From NCBI RefSeq assembly GCF_006547145.1, contig NZ_CP041244.1:1116001-1180000 (forward strand): a stretch of DNA of 64,000 bases. The letters are read 5' to 3'. The DNA is from Actinomadura sp. WMMA1423. GTDB lineage: Bacteria > Actinomycetota > Actinomycetes > Streptosporangiales > Streptosporangiaceae. The position numbers and the translations under genes were made by a program. The notes under the pieces were generated by a model. That model searched no databases. It saw nothing but the letters and a program-made list of their open reading frames with translations, and was not told the DNA's origin. Shown in pieces: positions 52,736 to 61,750 of the stretch. Every line of letters begins with the position of its first letter. Position 1 is the first letter of the stretch.

Positions 52736-53641
52736 ATGATCGAGGTACGCGAGCTGACCAAGCGCTACGGCGCCACGACCGCGGTGGAGCGCCTGTCCTT
52801 CACCGTGAGGCCGGGAACGGTGACGGGCTTCCTCGGCCCGAACGGCGCCGGCAAGTCGACGACGATGCGCGTCGTGCTGGGCCTGGACCGGCCGACGTCC
52901 GGGGAGGCGCTGGTCAACGGCCGCCCGTACACGGCGCTGCGGCGGCCGATGCGCGAGGTGGGCGCGCTGCTGGACGCCGGGGCGGTGCAGGGCGGGCGCC
53001 GGGCGTTCGACCATCTCGGCTGGCTGGCGCGCAGCAACGGGATCGGGATGGGGCGGGTGGTGGAGGTCCTGGAGCAGGTGGGCCTCGCGGGGGTCGCGCG
53101 CAAGCGGGTCGCCGGGTTCTCGCTCGGCATGCGGCAGCGGCTCGGGATCGCCGCGGCGCTGCTCGGCGATCCGGGGGTGCTGATGTTCGACGAGCCGGTG
53201 AACGGGCTGGACCCCGACGGCGTCCGCTGGATCCGCGAGCTGATGCGGGCGCTGGCGGCCGAGGGCCGGACGGTGCTGATCTCCAGCCATCTGATGAGCG
53301 AGATGGAGCTGACGGCCGACCGCCTGGTCATCATCGGGCGGGGCCGGCTGATCGCGGACACCTCGGTACGGGAGCTGGCGGACCGCTTCCACCGCGGGGT
53401 CCTGGTCCGCTCGCCGCGCCCGGCCGAGCTGACCGCCGTCCTCGCCGCGGCGGGGGGCCTCGTCGAGTCCGCGCCGGGCGGGGCCCTGACGGTCACCGGG
53501 CTGGACGTGGCCGCCATCGGTGACACGGCCGCCGCGAACGGCATCCCGCTGCACGAGGTGACGCCGCACAGCGCCACTCTGGAGGAGGCCTACATGGAGC
53601 TGACCGCGGCCGGAACCGAGTTCAGGGCGGTGGCACCGTGA
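52736..53641 (+). CDS. ABC transporter ATP-binding protein
   Basis: A 301-residue ABC ATPase of the DrrA/bacitracin-export type. Walker A is GPNGAGKST (34-42), signature FSLGMRQRLG, Walker B VLMFDEP with NGLDPDG, and the H-loop ISSHLMSE. It powers the two ABC-2 permeases that follow. Its stop overlaps the next start by 4 bp (GTGA). The ATG at 52736 (MIEVRELTKRYG) is standard. Confidence 0.94.
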   Translation: MIEVRELTKRYGATTAVERLSFTVRPGTVTGFLGPNGAGKSTTMRVVLGLDRPTSGEALVNGRPYTALRRPMREVGALLDAGAVQGGRRAFDHLGWLARSNGIGMGRVVEVLEQVGLAGVARKRVAGFSLGMRQRLGIAAALLGDPGVLMFDEPVNGLDPDGVRWIRELMRALAAEGRTVLISSHLMSEMELTADRLVIIGRGRLIADTSVRELADRFHRGVLVRSPRPAELTAVLAAAGGLVESAPGGALTVTGLDVAAIGDTAAANGIPLHEVTPHSATLEEAYMELTAAGTEFRAVAP

Positions 53642-54414
53642 TCGACGCGCTCGCCGCCGAGTGGTACAAGCTCCGGACCGTCCGCTCGACCCTCGCCCTT
53701 CTCGCGACGGTCGCGGTGTTCATGCTGCTCTGCCTCCTGTGGTCCTGGTACGTGGCCCGCTACTGGGACGGCCTGTCGGCCGCGAGGAGGGCGACGGCGG
53801 AGGCGGCTCCGGCGGAGCAGCCCCTGGCCGTGGCGCTGCCGGTGTGCGCGGTGGTGCTGGGAGCGCTCACGATCACCTCGGAGTACGCGCACGGCATGCA
53901 CCGGACGACGCTGGCCGCGCTGCCGAACCGGCCGGCGCTGTTCGCGGCCAAGGCGGGCGTGGCCGCGGCGGCGGCGCTCGCGGCGGCGCTCGCGGCGCTG
54001 GCCGCCGGGTCCGCGGCGGGGGACGCGATCGTGGGCGAGCGTCCCGTCGCCACGTTCCAGGGGCCCGCGGCGGACGTAGCGGTCCACCTGCTGTGGCTCG
54101 GCCTGACGACGGCGGCGCTCACGCTGATCGCGTGCGGGCTGGGGGCCGTCCTGCGCTCCACGGCCGGGACGATCACGGCGGGCATGGCCGTGCTGTTCGT
54201 GGCGCCCGGCCTGGCGCAGCTGCTGCCGGCGCCGTGGGACGAGCGGATCTGGTCGGCGCTGCCGGGCAGTCTGTCCAACCAGATCGCGGGCGCGCCGGGA
54301 TCGTCGACGGCACACGGCGTGCTGTCGCCGCCCGTCGCGATCGCGCTGCTGGTGACGTACACGGCGGCCGCGGTGGGAGCGGGCGCCCTGGCGTTCACGC
54401 GGAGGGACGCGTGA
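53638..54414 (+). CDS. ABC-2 type permease 1
   Basis: A 258-residue membrane protein with six hydrophobic segments. The N-terminal AAEWYKLRTVRSTLALL and the conserved VVLGALTITSEYAHGM are usual in two-component ABC-2 exporter permeases of actinobacteria. The GTG at 53638 overlaps the ATPase stop. It forms the membrane channel with the next gene; the cargo is unknown. Confidence 0.9.
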   Translation: MIDALAAEWYKLRTVRSTLALLATVAVFMLLCLLWSWYVARYWDGLSAARRATAEAAPAEQPLAVALPVCAVVLGALTITSEYAHGMHRTTLAALPNRPALFAAKAGVAAAAALAAALAALAAGSAAGDAIVGERPVATFQGPAADVAVHLLWLGLTTAALTLIACGLGAVLRSTAGTITAGMAVLFVAPGLAQLLPAPWDERIWSALPGSLSNQIAGAPGSSTAHGVLSPPVAIALLVTYTAAAVGAGALAFTRRDA

Positions 54415-55193
54415 TCACAGGCGCGGTCGCCGCCGAGTGGCGCAAGCTGTGGTCGGTGCGCTCGACCTACCGGGTCCTGGCGGTGACGGTGGCGTTCACC
54501 GGGTTCACCATCCTGCTGGCGCTCCAGATGGCGCACGTCTGGGACGGCCTGCCCGCCGAGCGCCGCGACGAGATGCGACTGCGCCCGTTGCAGGAGATCA
54601 GCACGTGGGTGGCGTCGCTGTGCCTGGCGGTGCTGGGCGCGCTGTCGGTCACGTCCGAGTACCGGACGGGCATGATCCGCGCGAGTCTCACCGCTGTCCC
54701 GAGGCGCCGCGCCCTGCTGCTGGCCAAGGCGGTGGTGGTCGGGGCGGTCGCCCTGGCCGCCGGGGAGGCCGCGGCGGCCGGTTCGTTCCTCGGCACCCGC
54801 CTCGCCGTCGGCGACCGGCCGTTCCCCGACCAGCACGCCTCCCTCGTCCACGACCTGCCGGGCCTCCTCGTCGAGGGGACGGCGGTCCCGGTGTTCGCGC
54901 TGCTCGGCCTGTCGCTCGGCGTGCTGCTGCGGTCGACCGCCGGGACGCTCGTGTCGGTGGTGTTCCTGTGGCACGTCCTGCCGCTGCTCGCCTTCCACCT
55001 GCCGCGGCCGTGGAGCGAGCGCGTCGGCTCGGTCATGCCCGGCGGCCTGCCGGCCCAGATGGCGGGGTTCGGCGCGGACAACTCCATCTACGGCGACCTG
55101 CTGTCCCCGGGTGCGGCGACCGCCGTGCTGCTCGCGTACGCGCTCGTGCCGCTCGGCCTCGCCGCCCTCGTCCTCGGCGGGCGAGACGCCTGA
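54411..55193 (+). CDS. ABC-2 type permease 2
   Basis: A 260-residue six-segment permease paralogous to the preceding one (AAEWRKLWSVRSTYRVL, LGALSVTSEYRTGMIRASL). The GTG at 54411 overlaps the previous stop by 4 bp, so the three transporter genes are tightly coupled. A strong hairpin at 55212 ends the operon. Confidence 0.9.
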   Translation: MITGAVAAEWRKLWSVRSTYRVLAVTVAFTGFTILLALQMAHVWDGLPAERRDEMRLRPLQEISTWVASLCLAVLGALSVTSEYRTGMIRASLTAVPRRRALLLAKAVVVGAVALAAGEAAAAGSFLGTRLAVGDRPFPDQHASLVHDLPGLLVEGTAVPVFALLGLSLGVLLRSTAGTLVSVVFLWHVLPLLAFHLPRPWSERVGSVMPGGLPAQMAGFGADNSIYGDLLSPGAATAVLLAYALVPLGLAALVLGGRDA

Positions 55194-55211
55194 GGTCCCC
55201 GAAAGCCACCG

Positions 55212-55241
55212 ACGGCGGCGTCCCCGGTGGGGCGCCGCCGT
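55212..55241. terminator. Bidirectional terminator hairpin
   Basis: ACGGCGGCG pairs with CGCCGCCGT; the 12-nt loop contains a second CCCC/GGGG pairing. It lies between the rightward ABC operon and the leftward HPF-like gene, with TTCGTCTTC following on the right. Confidence 0.8.
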
Positions 55242-55257
55242 TCGTCTTCGGGCAGGT

Positions 55258-55566
55258 TCAGCCGGCCTGCAGCGAGGTCGCCCGGACCGCCAGCCGCTCG
55301 CGGAGCATGTCGACGGCCTCGTCGATGCGGGGCGCGGCGGCCTGGGCGCGCACGCGCCGGCCGTCGAACTCGACGACGGCCTGGGCCAGGGCGGGGCGCG
55401 GCAGCGACCGGTCGGCCACCACGCTCAGCGTCACCTGGACGGCCGTGACGCCGCGGGCGCCGGCCAGTGCGTCGCGGACGGCCCGCTCGGCCGCCGCGCG
55501 CTCGTGCGCGGAGACGTCGCCCGAGGTCAGGAACCGGATCTCCGGCCGCTCACGGGTAGCGTTCAT
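55258..55566 (-). CDS. HPF/RaiA-like ribosome-associated protein
   Basis: A 102-residue protein resembling the N-terminal S30AE fold of hibernation-promoting factor: IRFLTSGDVSAHERAAAERAV, a beta strand VTAVQVTLSVVAD, and AQAVVEFDGRRVRAQAAAPRIDEAVD. Length matches short HPF/RaiA proteins that bind the small ribosomal subunit at rest; the sequence match is distant. The ATG at 55566 has GGGAGG at 4 nt. Confidence 0.5.
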   Translation of the reverse strand: MNATRERPEIRFLTSGDVSAHERAAAERAVRDALAGARGVTAVQVTLSVVADRSLPRPALAQAVVEFDGRRVRAQAAAPRIDEAVDMLRERLAVRATSLQAG

Positions 55567-56094
55567 GTGTCCTCCCATACGCGCGGGGTGTGGTCGCCTG
55601 TCTGCACGGGCGGCGGCCGCGGCCGCCGTCCTGAAGATTGAACGCCGCGGGAGCCCGGGATCGCGCCCGCGCGGAACGAGAGCTTCATCACTCGGCGCGC
55701 CGGCCGCGCGGCACGTACCGCGGGGAATGCCAGGCCAATAAGTGGTCAGGGACATTCACGAGGCATGCGACGGCCTGCGAAATGGCCTGTCAGGATTGGC
55801 CGCCCGCAAAGCGTGAGAGCGCCCGGCAATTCCCGCGCCATCGCCGGGGCGGGCTCGCGAAAAAATGACCGCCCGGCCAACTCCGCGGGGCGGCGGGACG
55901 ACGTTCCGCAGCCGCATCGCCACCGACAGCACTGGTCACGGGCCCTGGCAGCGGGTTATCCCACGTCAGCGCCGGTCTGGCACCCCCGGGGCGCGGGGCG
56001 GTATTCCGCCTTCCCAAAAACGCTCGCGCATCCTCTAACATAGGGCGGTGCCGTTCCGCCCCACGAGCAGACCCGTCGACTGGCTGGTGACCCC
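55567..56094. other. 528-bp divergent intergenic region
   Basis: No gene seen. CTCTAACATAGG at about 56034 contains a good -10 (TAACAT) for the DUF5753 regulator, with the start 50 bp later. A cluster of short GGCAATTCCC-like and CATTCACGAGGCAT stretches gives mildly lower GC in 55730-55830. Confidence 0.4.
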
Positions 56095-57021
56095 TTGCCC
56101 CAGGATTCAGCTGCGCCAACACCTCCGTCCGAAGGTGATGATCCGGCCGGACGGCTGATCGATTATCCGCGCCGCGGCGGGCCGACCGTCCTGCGCATTC
56201 TCCTCGGCGCGCAACTGCGGCGGCTGCGCGAGGCGCACGGCATCTCCACCGAGCAGGCGGGCTACGAGATCCGCGGCTCGCACTCCAAGATCAGCCGAAT
56301 GGAACTGGGCCGGGTCGGTTTCAAGGAGCGCGACGTCGCCGACCTGCTCACCCTCTACGGCGTGTCCGACCCCGCCGAGCGCGCCCCGCTGCTGGCGCTC
56401 GCCAAGGAGGCCAACACCCCCGGCTGGTGGCACCGGTACGGCGACATCCTGCCCAGCTGGTTCGAGGTCTACCTCGGGCTGGAAGAGGCCGCCTCCCTGC
56501 TGCGCACCTACGAACTCCAGTTCGTTCCCGGGCTCCTGCAGACCGAGGACTACGCCCGCGCCGTCGTCCGGCTCGGGTACTCCGACGCGAGCGACGAGGA
56601 GGTCGAGCGCCGCGTCCAGATCCGCACCACCCGGCAGGAGCGGTTCACCTCTCCCGAGGCGCCGACGCTGTGGGCCGTGCTGGACGAGGCGGTCGTGCGC
56701 CGCCCGCTCGGCGGCCGCCAGGTGATGCGCGACCAGATCCGGCATCTGATCGAGGTGTCGGAGCTGCCCAACGTCACGCTGCAGATCGTGCCGTTCGGCG
56801 CGGGCGGGCACGCCGCCGCGGGCGGCCCGTTCACCATCCTGCGCTTCGCCGAGCCGGGCCTGTCCGACGTCGTCTACCTGGAGCAGCTCACCAGCGCGCT
56901 GTACCTGGACAAGCCGACCGACGTCGACACGTACATGCGTGCGATGAACAACCTCTGCATCACCGCGGAGCGCCCCGACGAGACGGCGCGCTACCTCACC
57001 CGGGTGCTGAACGAGCTGTGA
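56095..57021 (+). CDS. Helix-turn-helix regulator with DUF5753 (Scr1/BldB-partner type)
   Basis: A 308-residue protein. The N-terminal XRE-type HTH (~35-95) is LGAQLRRLREAHGISTEQAG and SHSKISRMELGRVG. The C-terminal DUF5753 region has WFEVYLGLEEAASLLRTYE, FVPGLLQTEDYARAV and LWAVLDEAVVRRPLGG. These actinobacterial regulators usually pair with a small DUF397 protein; none is next to it here. The start is taken as TTG at 56095; a clear ribosome site is missing. Confidence 0.9.
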   Translation: MPQDSAAPTPPSEGDDPAGRLIDYPRRGGPTVLRILLGAQLRRLREAHGISTEQAGYEIRGSHSKISRMELGRVGFKERDVADLLTLYGVSDPAERAPLLALAKEANTPGWWHRYGDILPSWFEVYLGLEEAASLLRTYELQFVPGLLQTEDYARAVVRLGYSDASDEEVERRVQIRTTRQERFTSPEAPTLWAVLDEAVVRRPLGGRQVMRDQIRHLIEVSELPNVTLQIVPFGAGGHAAAGGPFTILRFAEPGLSDVVYLEQLTSALYLDKPTDVDTYMRAMNNLCITAERPDETARYLTRVLNEL

Positions 57022-57030
57022 CCCGCGCCG

Positions 57031-57474
57031 TCAGGGCGCGCCGCCGTCCAGGACGCGCTGGTCCCGGCTGCGGCTCCCGCCGCGGAACTCCGCGATGACC
57101 TCGCCGCCGGGCACGCGGCGGACCGTCACGTCGTAGATCCCGCTCCGCCCGTACCGGGTGCGTTCGACCGCCGTCGCCTCCAGGACGTCGCCGCCGCGCG
57201 CGCTCGCGACGAACACCACGTCCGCGGACGCGGCGACCGTCACGGAGTCATGGGTGTTGCACGCGTAGGCGAAGGCCGAGTCCGCGAGCAGGAACAGGTA
57301 GCCGCCGTGGGCGATCCCGTGGCCGTTCACCATGGTGTCGGCCACGGTCATCCGCAGCCGCGCCCGTCCCGGCGCGATCTCGGTGATCCGCATGCCGAGG
57401 TCCTGCGCCACCTTGTCCTTGGCGTACATCGTCTCGGCGCACCGCCGCGCCACCTCCGCCGCATCATCCACCAC
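57031..57474 (-). CDS. paaI: PaaI-type hotdog thioesterase
   Basis: A 147-residue hotdog-fold acyl-CoA thioesterase. The catalytic region is NGHGIAHGGYLFLLADSAFAYACN, which matches hydroxyphenylacetyl-CoA thioesterase PaaI; other features are SADVVFVASARGGDVLEA and SGIYDVTV. No other paa genes are in the window, so it may act as a general CoA-ester salvage enzyme. The start is GTG at 57474, or the GTG one codon later. It is convergent with the DUF5753 gene (9 bp). Confidence 0.85.
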   Translation of the reverse strand: MVDDAAEVARRCAETMYAKDKVAQDLGMRITEIAPGRARLRMTVADTMVNGHGIAHGGYLFLLADSAFAYACNTHDSVTVAASADVVFVASARGGDVLEATAVERTRYGRSGIYDVTVRRVPGGEVIAEFRGGSRSRDQRVLDGGAP

Positions 57475-57560
57475 GCCAGGGTAGTGATCCCGGGAAGGGC
57501 CGCCCTCGCCCGCGGGTTACAGGAGGGCGCCCTGATGGCGATGCGAGTGAGGAGAACACC

Positions 57561-57962
57561 ATGCTTTACGGCAAGGAGCACGTCGAGCGGTACCAGGCGA
57601 CCGACGGTGAGGAGGGGCACGACTGGCAGGGCACCGTCACCCTCCTTCTCACCACGACCGGGCGGCGCAGCGGCAAGGAGCGCACCACCCCGCTCATCTA
57701 CCAGCCGGAGGGCGACGCCTACCTCGTCGTGGCCTCCAAGGGCGGGGCGGACGAGCCGCCCGCCTGGTACCGCAACCTCCAGGAGAACCCCGAGGTGAAG
57801 GTGCAGGTGAAGGGCGACAAGTTCACCGCGCGGGCCCGTACGGCGACTCCGGAGGAGAAGCCTCCGCTCTGGCGCAAGATGGCCGCCACCTGGCCGGACT
57901 ACGACGAGTACCAGAAGAAGACGAGCCGCGACATCCCGGTCGTCGTCCTCGAACGCGTCTGA
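57561..57962 (+). CDS. Deazaflavin-dependent nitroreductase-family oxidoreductase (Ddn-like)
   Basis: A 133-residue split-beta-barrel protein of the F420-dependent Ddn family: LLLTTTGRRSGKERTTPLIY, YLVVASKGGADEPPAWYRNL and NPEVKVQVKG. In mycobacteria Ddn reduces quinones and activates nitroimidazole prodrugs. The ATG at 57561 follows GTGAGGAGAACACC. It is the third F420-type gene of the window. Confidence 0.92.
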   Translation: MLYGKEHVERYQATDGEEGHDWQGTVTLLLTTTGRRSGKERTTPLIYQPEGDAYLVVASKGGADEPPAWYRNLQENPEVKVQVKGDKFTARARTATPEEKPPLWRKMAATWPDYDEYQKKTSRDIPVVVLERV

Positions 57963-58067
57963 GGCGCCGGTCCGCGCGGTTCACTTTCGCGCCGCCGCCG
58001 GGACGTGTAGCGTCGGCGTAGAACATCCATTCGACCGCCGTCCGTCCGACGCAGCCGAGGTGCCCAG

Positions 58068-59261
58068 GTGCCGACGTCCGATAGCGCTGACATGCGAGAA
58101 GGCGCTGAAACGACAGCCGGGGCCGACGCCGGGGGCCGGGCCGACGCCGAAGAGCGGGCGGCCACCGGGAGGCGGACGGGCGCGAGGAACCGGCCCGAGA
58201 CCGGGAAGCGGGCGGGCGGCGGCGATGAGCCGCTCCCGCCGCGCCTGCTCAGGCGCTGGGAGATCGCGGCGCCGGACGCGACCACGCCGCTGACCGCCGG
58301 GAACGGCGGCCGGAGCTGGCGCGTCGACACCGCGGGCGGGGCGTTCTTCCTCAGGGAGCACGCCGCCCCCGACCGGCGCCGCGTGCTGTTCCAGCACGGT
58401 GTCACGGCCGCGCTCGACTCGGCCGGCCTCCCGGTGCTCGCGCCCGTGCCCGCGCGCGGCGGGCGCACGCTGGTCACCGCCGCCGGCCGCGGGTACGTCC
58501 TGTACCCGTGGGTCGGCGGCCGCGGCCGCGGCGGGCTGGAACTGACCTTCGCCCAGTGCGAGGCGCTCGGCGAACTGCTGGGCCGGCTGCACGCCGCGCT
58601 CGACCGGCTCACGCCTCCCGTCCAGCAGAGCATGCTCGTGCCGACGCCGCGGGCCGCCGACGCCGCCACCGCCGTCGAGGAGATGCTGCGCGACGTGCCG
58701 GACGGCGAGGACGGCACCGACTTCGACGCGCTCACCGCGCGCCGCCTGCGCGAGCGCCGCGGCCTGCTCGCCGAGTTCGCCGGGCACCAGCCGCCCGACA
58801 TCGAGGTGAGCACGGTCGGGCACCTGCACGGCTCCTTCCACGGCGAGCACCTGCGCTACGGCGGCTCGGGCAACGTCACCGCCGTGCTCGGGTGGGACGG
58901 CCTCACCACGGGCCCGGTCGCCGGGGAGGTCGTGCGCTCGGCGGCCCGGCTGTTCGCCTGCGAGGACGAGCGCAACCTCGACCTCGACCGCGTCGAGGCG
59001 TTCGTGCGCGGGCACCGCTCCGCCTTCCCCCTGGACGCCGGGCAGATCCAGTCGGCCGTGCACCGCGAATGGTGGGAGCGGCTCTGCGACGTCGCCCCGC
59101 TGCGGCACCGCTACCTCGGTGAGGACGGCGCGGGCGAGCGCGGCGCCGCCACGCTCGTGGGCTGGTGGTCGGCCAACCTCGACCGCACCCTCGACGCGTT
59201 CGCCGTGCCCTACACCGCCCAGTACGCGGGCACCCCCGGCGACAGCCCCGCCTACGGCTGA
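58068..59261 (+). CDS. APH-fold protein with altered catalytic loop
   Basis: A 397-residue protein. The first ~60 residues are low-complexity Ala/Gly/Arg. The rest follows the aminoglycoside-phosphotransferase fold (GGRSWRVDTAGGAFFLREH, VLYPWVGG, LGRLHAALDRL). The catalytic loop reads HLHGSFHGEHLRY, with Glu where HGD has Asp, while the metal-binding Asp survives in LGWDGLTTGPV. It may be a weak kinase or a binding protein. The start is GTG at 58068 with GAGG upstream; the GC-rich leader peptide makes it uncertain. Confidence 0.7.
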   Translation: MPTSDSADMREGAETTAGADAGGRADAEERAATGRRTGARNRPETGKRAGGGDEPLPPRLLRRWEIAAPDATTPLTAGNGGRSWRVDTAGGAFFLREHAAPDRRRVLFQHGVTAALDSAGLPVLAPVPARGGRTLVTAAGRGYVLYPWVGGRGRGGLELTFAQCEALGELLGRLHAALDRLTPPVQQSMLVPTPRAADAATAVEEMLRDVPDGEDGTDFDALTARRLRERRGLLAEFAGHQPPDIEVSTVGHLHGSFHGEHLRYGGSGNVTAVLGWDGLTTGPVAGEVVRSAARLFACEDERNLDLDRVEAFVRGHRSAFPLDAGQIQSAVHREWWERLCDVAPLRHRYLGEDGAGERGAATLVGWWSANLDRTLDAFAVPYTAQYAGTPGDSPAYG

Positions 59262-59406
59262 GCGGTCGGCCCGCCCCCGATCGGACGGCGCGGCGAGGCA
59301 TCCCCGGCCCTCGGCGGGTAGGGACCCAGCGAATGCGCATGGGACCGCGATGTGCGAATCTTGGGTCCGTCCATTTCTGTATCGAACAGTCCAAAAGGAG
59401 CCGCAG

Positions 59407-60273
59407 ATGACTCAGGTCGCAGTGCTCGGCACCGGGATCATGGGGGCCGCGATGGCCCGCAACCTGCTCAGGAACGGGCACGGGGTCGCCGCCTGGAACC
59501 GCACCGCCGCCCGCGCGGAGCCGCTGGCCACCGACGGCGCGGCCGTCGCGGACTCCCCCGCCGAGGCCGTCCGGGACGCCGACGTCGTCCTCACCATGCT
59601 GAACGACGCGGACGCGGCCCTCGCGGTGATGGACGACGCCGCGCCCGCGCTGCGCGCCGGGCAGGTGTGGGCGCAGGCGGGCACGGTCGGCGTCGGGGAC
59701 GTGCCGCGGCTGGCCGCGTTCGCCGCCGGCCACGGGCTGACGTTCGTGGACTCCCCCGTCCAGGGCACCAAGCAGCCTGCCGAGCAGGGCAAGCTCGTCG
59801 TCCTCGCCGCGGGGCCGCAGGACGCGCGCGAAGTCCTGGGCCCGGTCTTCGACGCGGTCGGGAGCAGGACGGTGTGGCTGGACGAGGACGGCGCGAGCGG
59901 CGCGGGCACCCGGCTCAAGCTGGCCGCCGTGAGCTACGCCATCTCGCTGACCTCGGTCGTCGCCGAATCGGTGGCGCTCACGAAGGGCCTCGGGGTCGAT
60001 CCGGCCATGCTCGGCGAGGTCCTCACCGGCGGCCCGCTCGACAGCCCCTACCTCCAGGTCAAGATGAAGGCGATGCTCGAGGGGGACTTCGAGCCGAGCT
60101 TCGCCGTCCGCAACGCCGAGAAGAACACCCGGCTCATCCACGACTCCGCCGAGGCGGCGGGCATCCGCGTCGACGTGAACGACGCGGTGGGCGAGCGGTT
60201 CCGGCGCGTCATCGAGCAGGGCCACGGCGACGAGGACATGGCCGCCACCTACCGCGCCAGCTTCGCGGACTGA
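59407..60273 (+). CDS. NAD(P)-dependent beta-hydroxyacid dehydrogenase-family oxidoreductase
   Basis: A 288-residue protein of the 6-phosphogluconate/3-hydroxyisobutyrate dehydrogenase group. The dinucleotide motif is LGTGIMGAAMARNLL; the substrate-binding signature FVDSPVQGTKQPAEQGKL and the catalytic Lys region GTRLKLAAVSY follow. AWNRT after strand 2 favours NADP(H) (Arg). This glyoxylate/imine-reductase-like group varies in substrate. The ATG at 59407 has AAAGGAG at 7 nt. Confidence 0.9.
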   Translation: MTQVAVLGTGIMGAAMARNLLRNGHGVAAWNRTAARAEPLATDGAAVADSPAEAVRDADVVLTMLNDADAALAVMDDAAPALRAGQVWAQAGTVGVGDVPRLAAFAAGHGLTFVDSPVQGTKQPAEQGKLVVLAAGPQDAREVLGPVFDAVGSRTVWLDEDGASGAGTRLKLAAVSYAISLTSVVAESVALTKGLGVDPAMLGEVLTGGPLDSPYLQVKMKAMLEGDFEPSFAVRNAEKNTRLIHDSAEAAGIRVDVNDAVGERFRRVIEQGHGDEDMAATYRASFAD

Positions 60274-60325
60274 GACCGGGCGCGCCGGTGCGCGCGGCGG
60301 GCGGCGGCGGACCAGGATGGGGCGC

Positions 60326-60715
60326 ATGGACGTACTCAGCAGCCGCATCCTGCTCCGCCCGGCCGACCCGGCGCGCGCCCGGCGCTTCTACCGCGACGTG
60401 CTGGGCCTCGCCGTGTACCGGGAGTTCGGCCCGGCCGACTCCCCCGGCACAGTGTTCTTCCTCGGCCCGGGCTTCCTTGAGGTGTCGGGGCACGGCGCGG
60501 GCGAGACTGGCTCGTCGCCGATGCTCTGGCTCCAGGTCAGGGACGTCCGGGCCGAGCACGAGCGGCTCGCGGCCGCCGGCGCGCGCGTCACGCGGGAGCC
60601 GCGGGAGGAGCCCTGGGGGCTGGTCGAGACGTGGATCGAGGATCCCGACGGCGTCAAGATCGTTATCGTGGAGGTCCCGGAGGGCCACCCCCTCCGCCGC
60701 GACCCGCGGTCCTGA
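60326..60715 (+). CDS. VOC family protein
   Basis: A 129-residue vicinal-oxygen-chelate protein: ILLRPADPARARRFYRDVLGLAVYREF, WLQVRDVRAEHERLAAAGARV and TWIEDPDGVKIVIVEVP. Its His and Glu ligand positions fit the glyoxalase superfamily; the substrate is unknown. The ATG at 60326 is preceded by AGGA; an ATG at 60317 is possible. It ends 150 bp before the nuclease operon. Confidence 0.88.
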   Translation: MDVLSSRILLRPADPARARRFYRDVLGLAVYREFGPADSPGTVFFLGPGFLEVSGHGAGETGSSPMLWLQVRDVRAEHERLAAAGARVTREPREEPWGLVETWIEDPDGVKIVIVEVPEGHPLRRDPRS

Positions 60716-60852
60716 ACCCTGCGGTGAGGGCGACGCGCGACGCGTGCCGCCGGCACCTGCCGTGGCGCTGCCCCTTCGAGCGGCGCGGGCCGCGGTGAGC
60801 GCGTCCGGATCCCATGAAACTGGAAAACACTGGAAGTGTCGGGAAGCACCTG

Positions 60853-60858
60853 TACTGT
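60853..60858 (+). promoter_or_regulatory. -10 box of the nuclease operon, apparently leaderless
   Basis: TACTGT ends 7 bases before the ATG at 60866, and no ribosome site is present. Just upstream, CTGGAA occurs twice one helical turn apart and ACACT-GGA-AGTGT forms a short inverted repeat (60827-60839), a likely regulator site. Confidence 0.5.
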
Positions 60859-60865
60859 CTGCCGC

Positions 60866-61750
60866 ATGCCCCGGTCCCCCGGCGTCCCGACCCCCGACGA
60901 GCTGGAGACGCGCATCGCCGAGCTGCGCGCCGCCGTGCGGCGGGCCATGGCCGCCGGCGACCGGCCGGGCGCCCGCGAGCTGCGCGCCGAACTGCGCAGC
61001 ACCGAGAGCGCGTGGGACGACGCGGTCCTCGGGGACGCCGCCGGACCCGGCGCACGCCCCACGGGCCCTACCGACCGCCCCGCCGGCCGCACCCGTGCCC
61101 GCGGCGGCGATGACGGCGGCCCGCGCGGCCTCCTGCCCGTCCGGGAGCAGGTGCACCAGGCGCTCACCCTGCTCGGCGCGCCCGCCGCGCCGAAGCTGAT
61201 CGGGTCGGTGTACGCCGCGTTCTTCCCCGGCGAGATCCCGGGGAGCCGCCTGACGAGCCTGCGCCGCGACGAGGAGCGCTCCTTCCGCACCGCGCCGTAC
61301 GCGCGCCCGTACTACCTGTGCGCCGCGCTCACCGCCGACCTGCTCGCGCCCGCGCGCGGGCTCCTCACCGTCAGCACGTGGCCGCTGGAGCAGCGGATCG
61401 TCGGGCCGCTCAGCCCGCGCACCGACTTCCTCACCAGCGCGCTGCGCCTCGCCGAGCACGCCGGGCGCTCGGCGCCGGCGCCGAGCGTGCAGCGGCTGCT
61501 GTGGCGTTTCGCGTCCAACATTCCCGGTGCGGTCACCGGTACGGTCGGTACAGTCGATCCGGCCGTGCTCGCCGAGGCCGCCCGGGCCGAACTGGACGTG
61601 CACCGCGACCCGGACCGGCGGCGCCGCGAGGCGGCCGCGGCACGCGCCCGGGAGCGGCTCGACGACGCCGAACGGCTGTTCGGCACCCGGCTGCGGGCCC
61701 TGCGGGCTCCCGGCCGGCGCCCCGCCATCAACGGAGAGACGGACCGATGA
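60866..61750 (+). CDS. Nuclease-operon protein 1, unrecognised, possibly DNA-binding
   Basis: A 294-residue basic protein. The N-terminal ~50 residues form a charged helix pair (LETRIAELRAAVRRAM, ARELRAELR). Residues ~95-165 look winged-helix-like (REQVHQALTLLGAPAAPKL, LTSLRRDEERSFRTA). The C-terminus is a long Arg-rich helix (RRREAAAARARERLDDAERL). I do not recognise the family. The leaderless ATG at 60866 is fixed by the -10 box. Its stop overlaps the nuclease start by 4 bp (ATGA), so they are coupled. Confidence 0.7.
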   Translation: MPRSPGVPTPDELETRIAELRAAVRRAMAAGDRPGARELRAELRSTESAWDDAVLGDAAGPGARPTGPTDRPAGRTRARGGDDGGPRGLLPVREQVHQALTLLGAPAAPKLIGSVYAAFFPGEIPGSRLTSLRRDEERSFRTAPYARPYYLCAALTADLLAPARGLLTVSTWPLEQRIVGPLSPRTDFLTSALRLAEHAGRSAPAPSVQRLLWRFASNIPGAVTGTVGTVDPAVLAEAARAELDVHRDPDRRRREAAAARARERLDDAERLFGTRLRALRAPGRRPAINGETDR

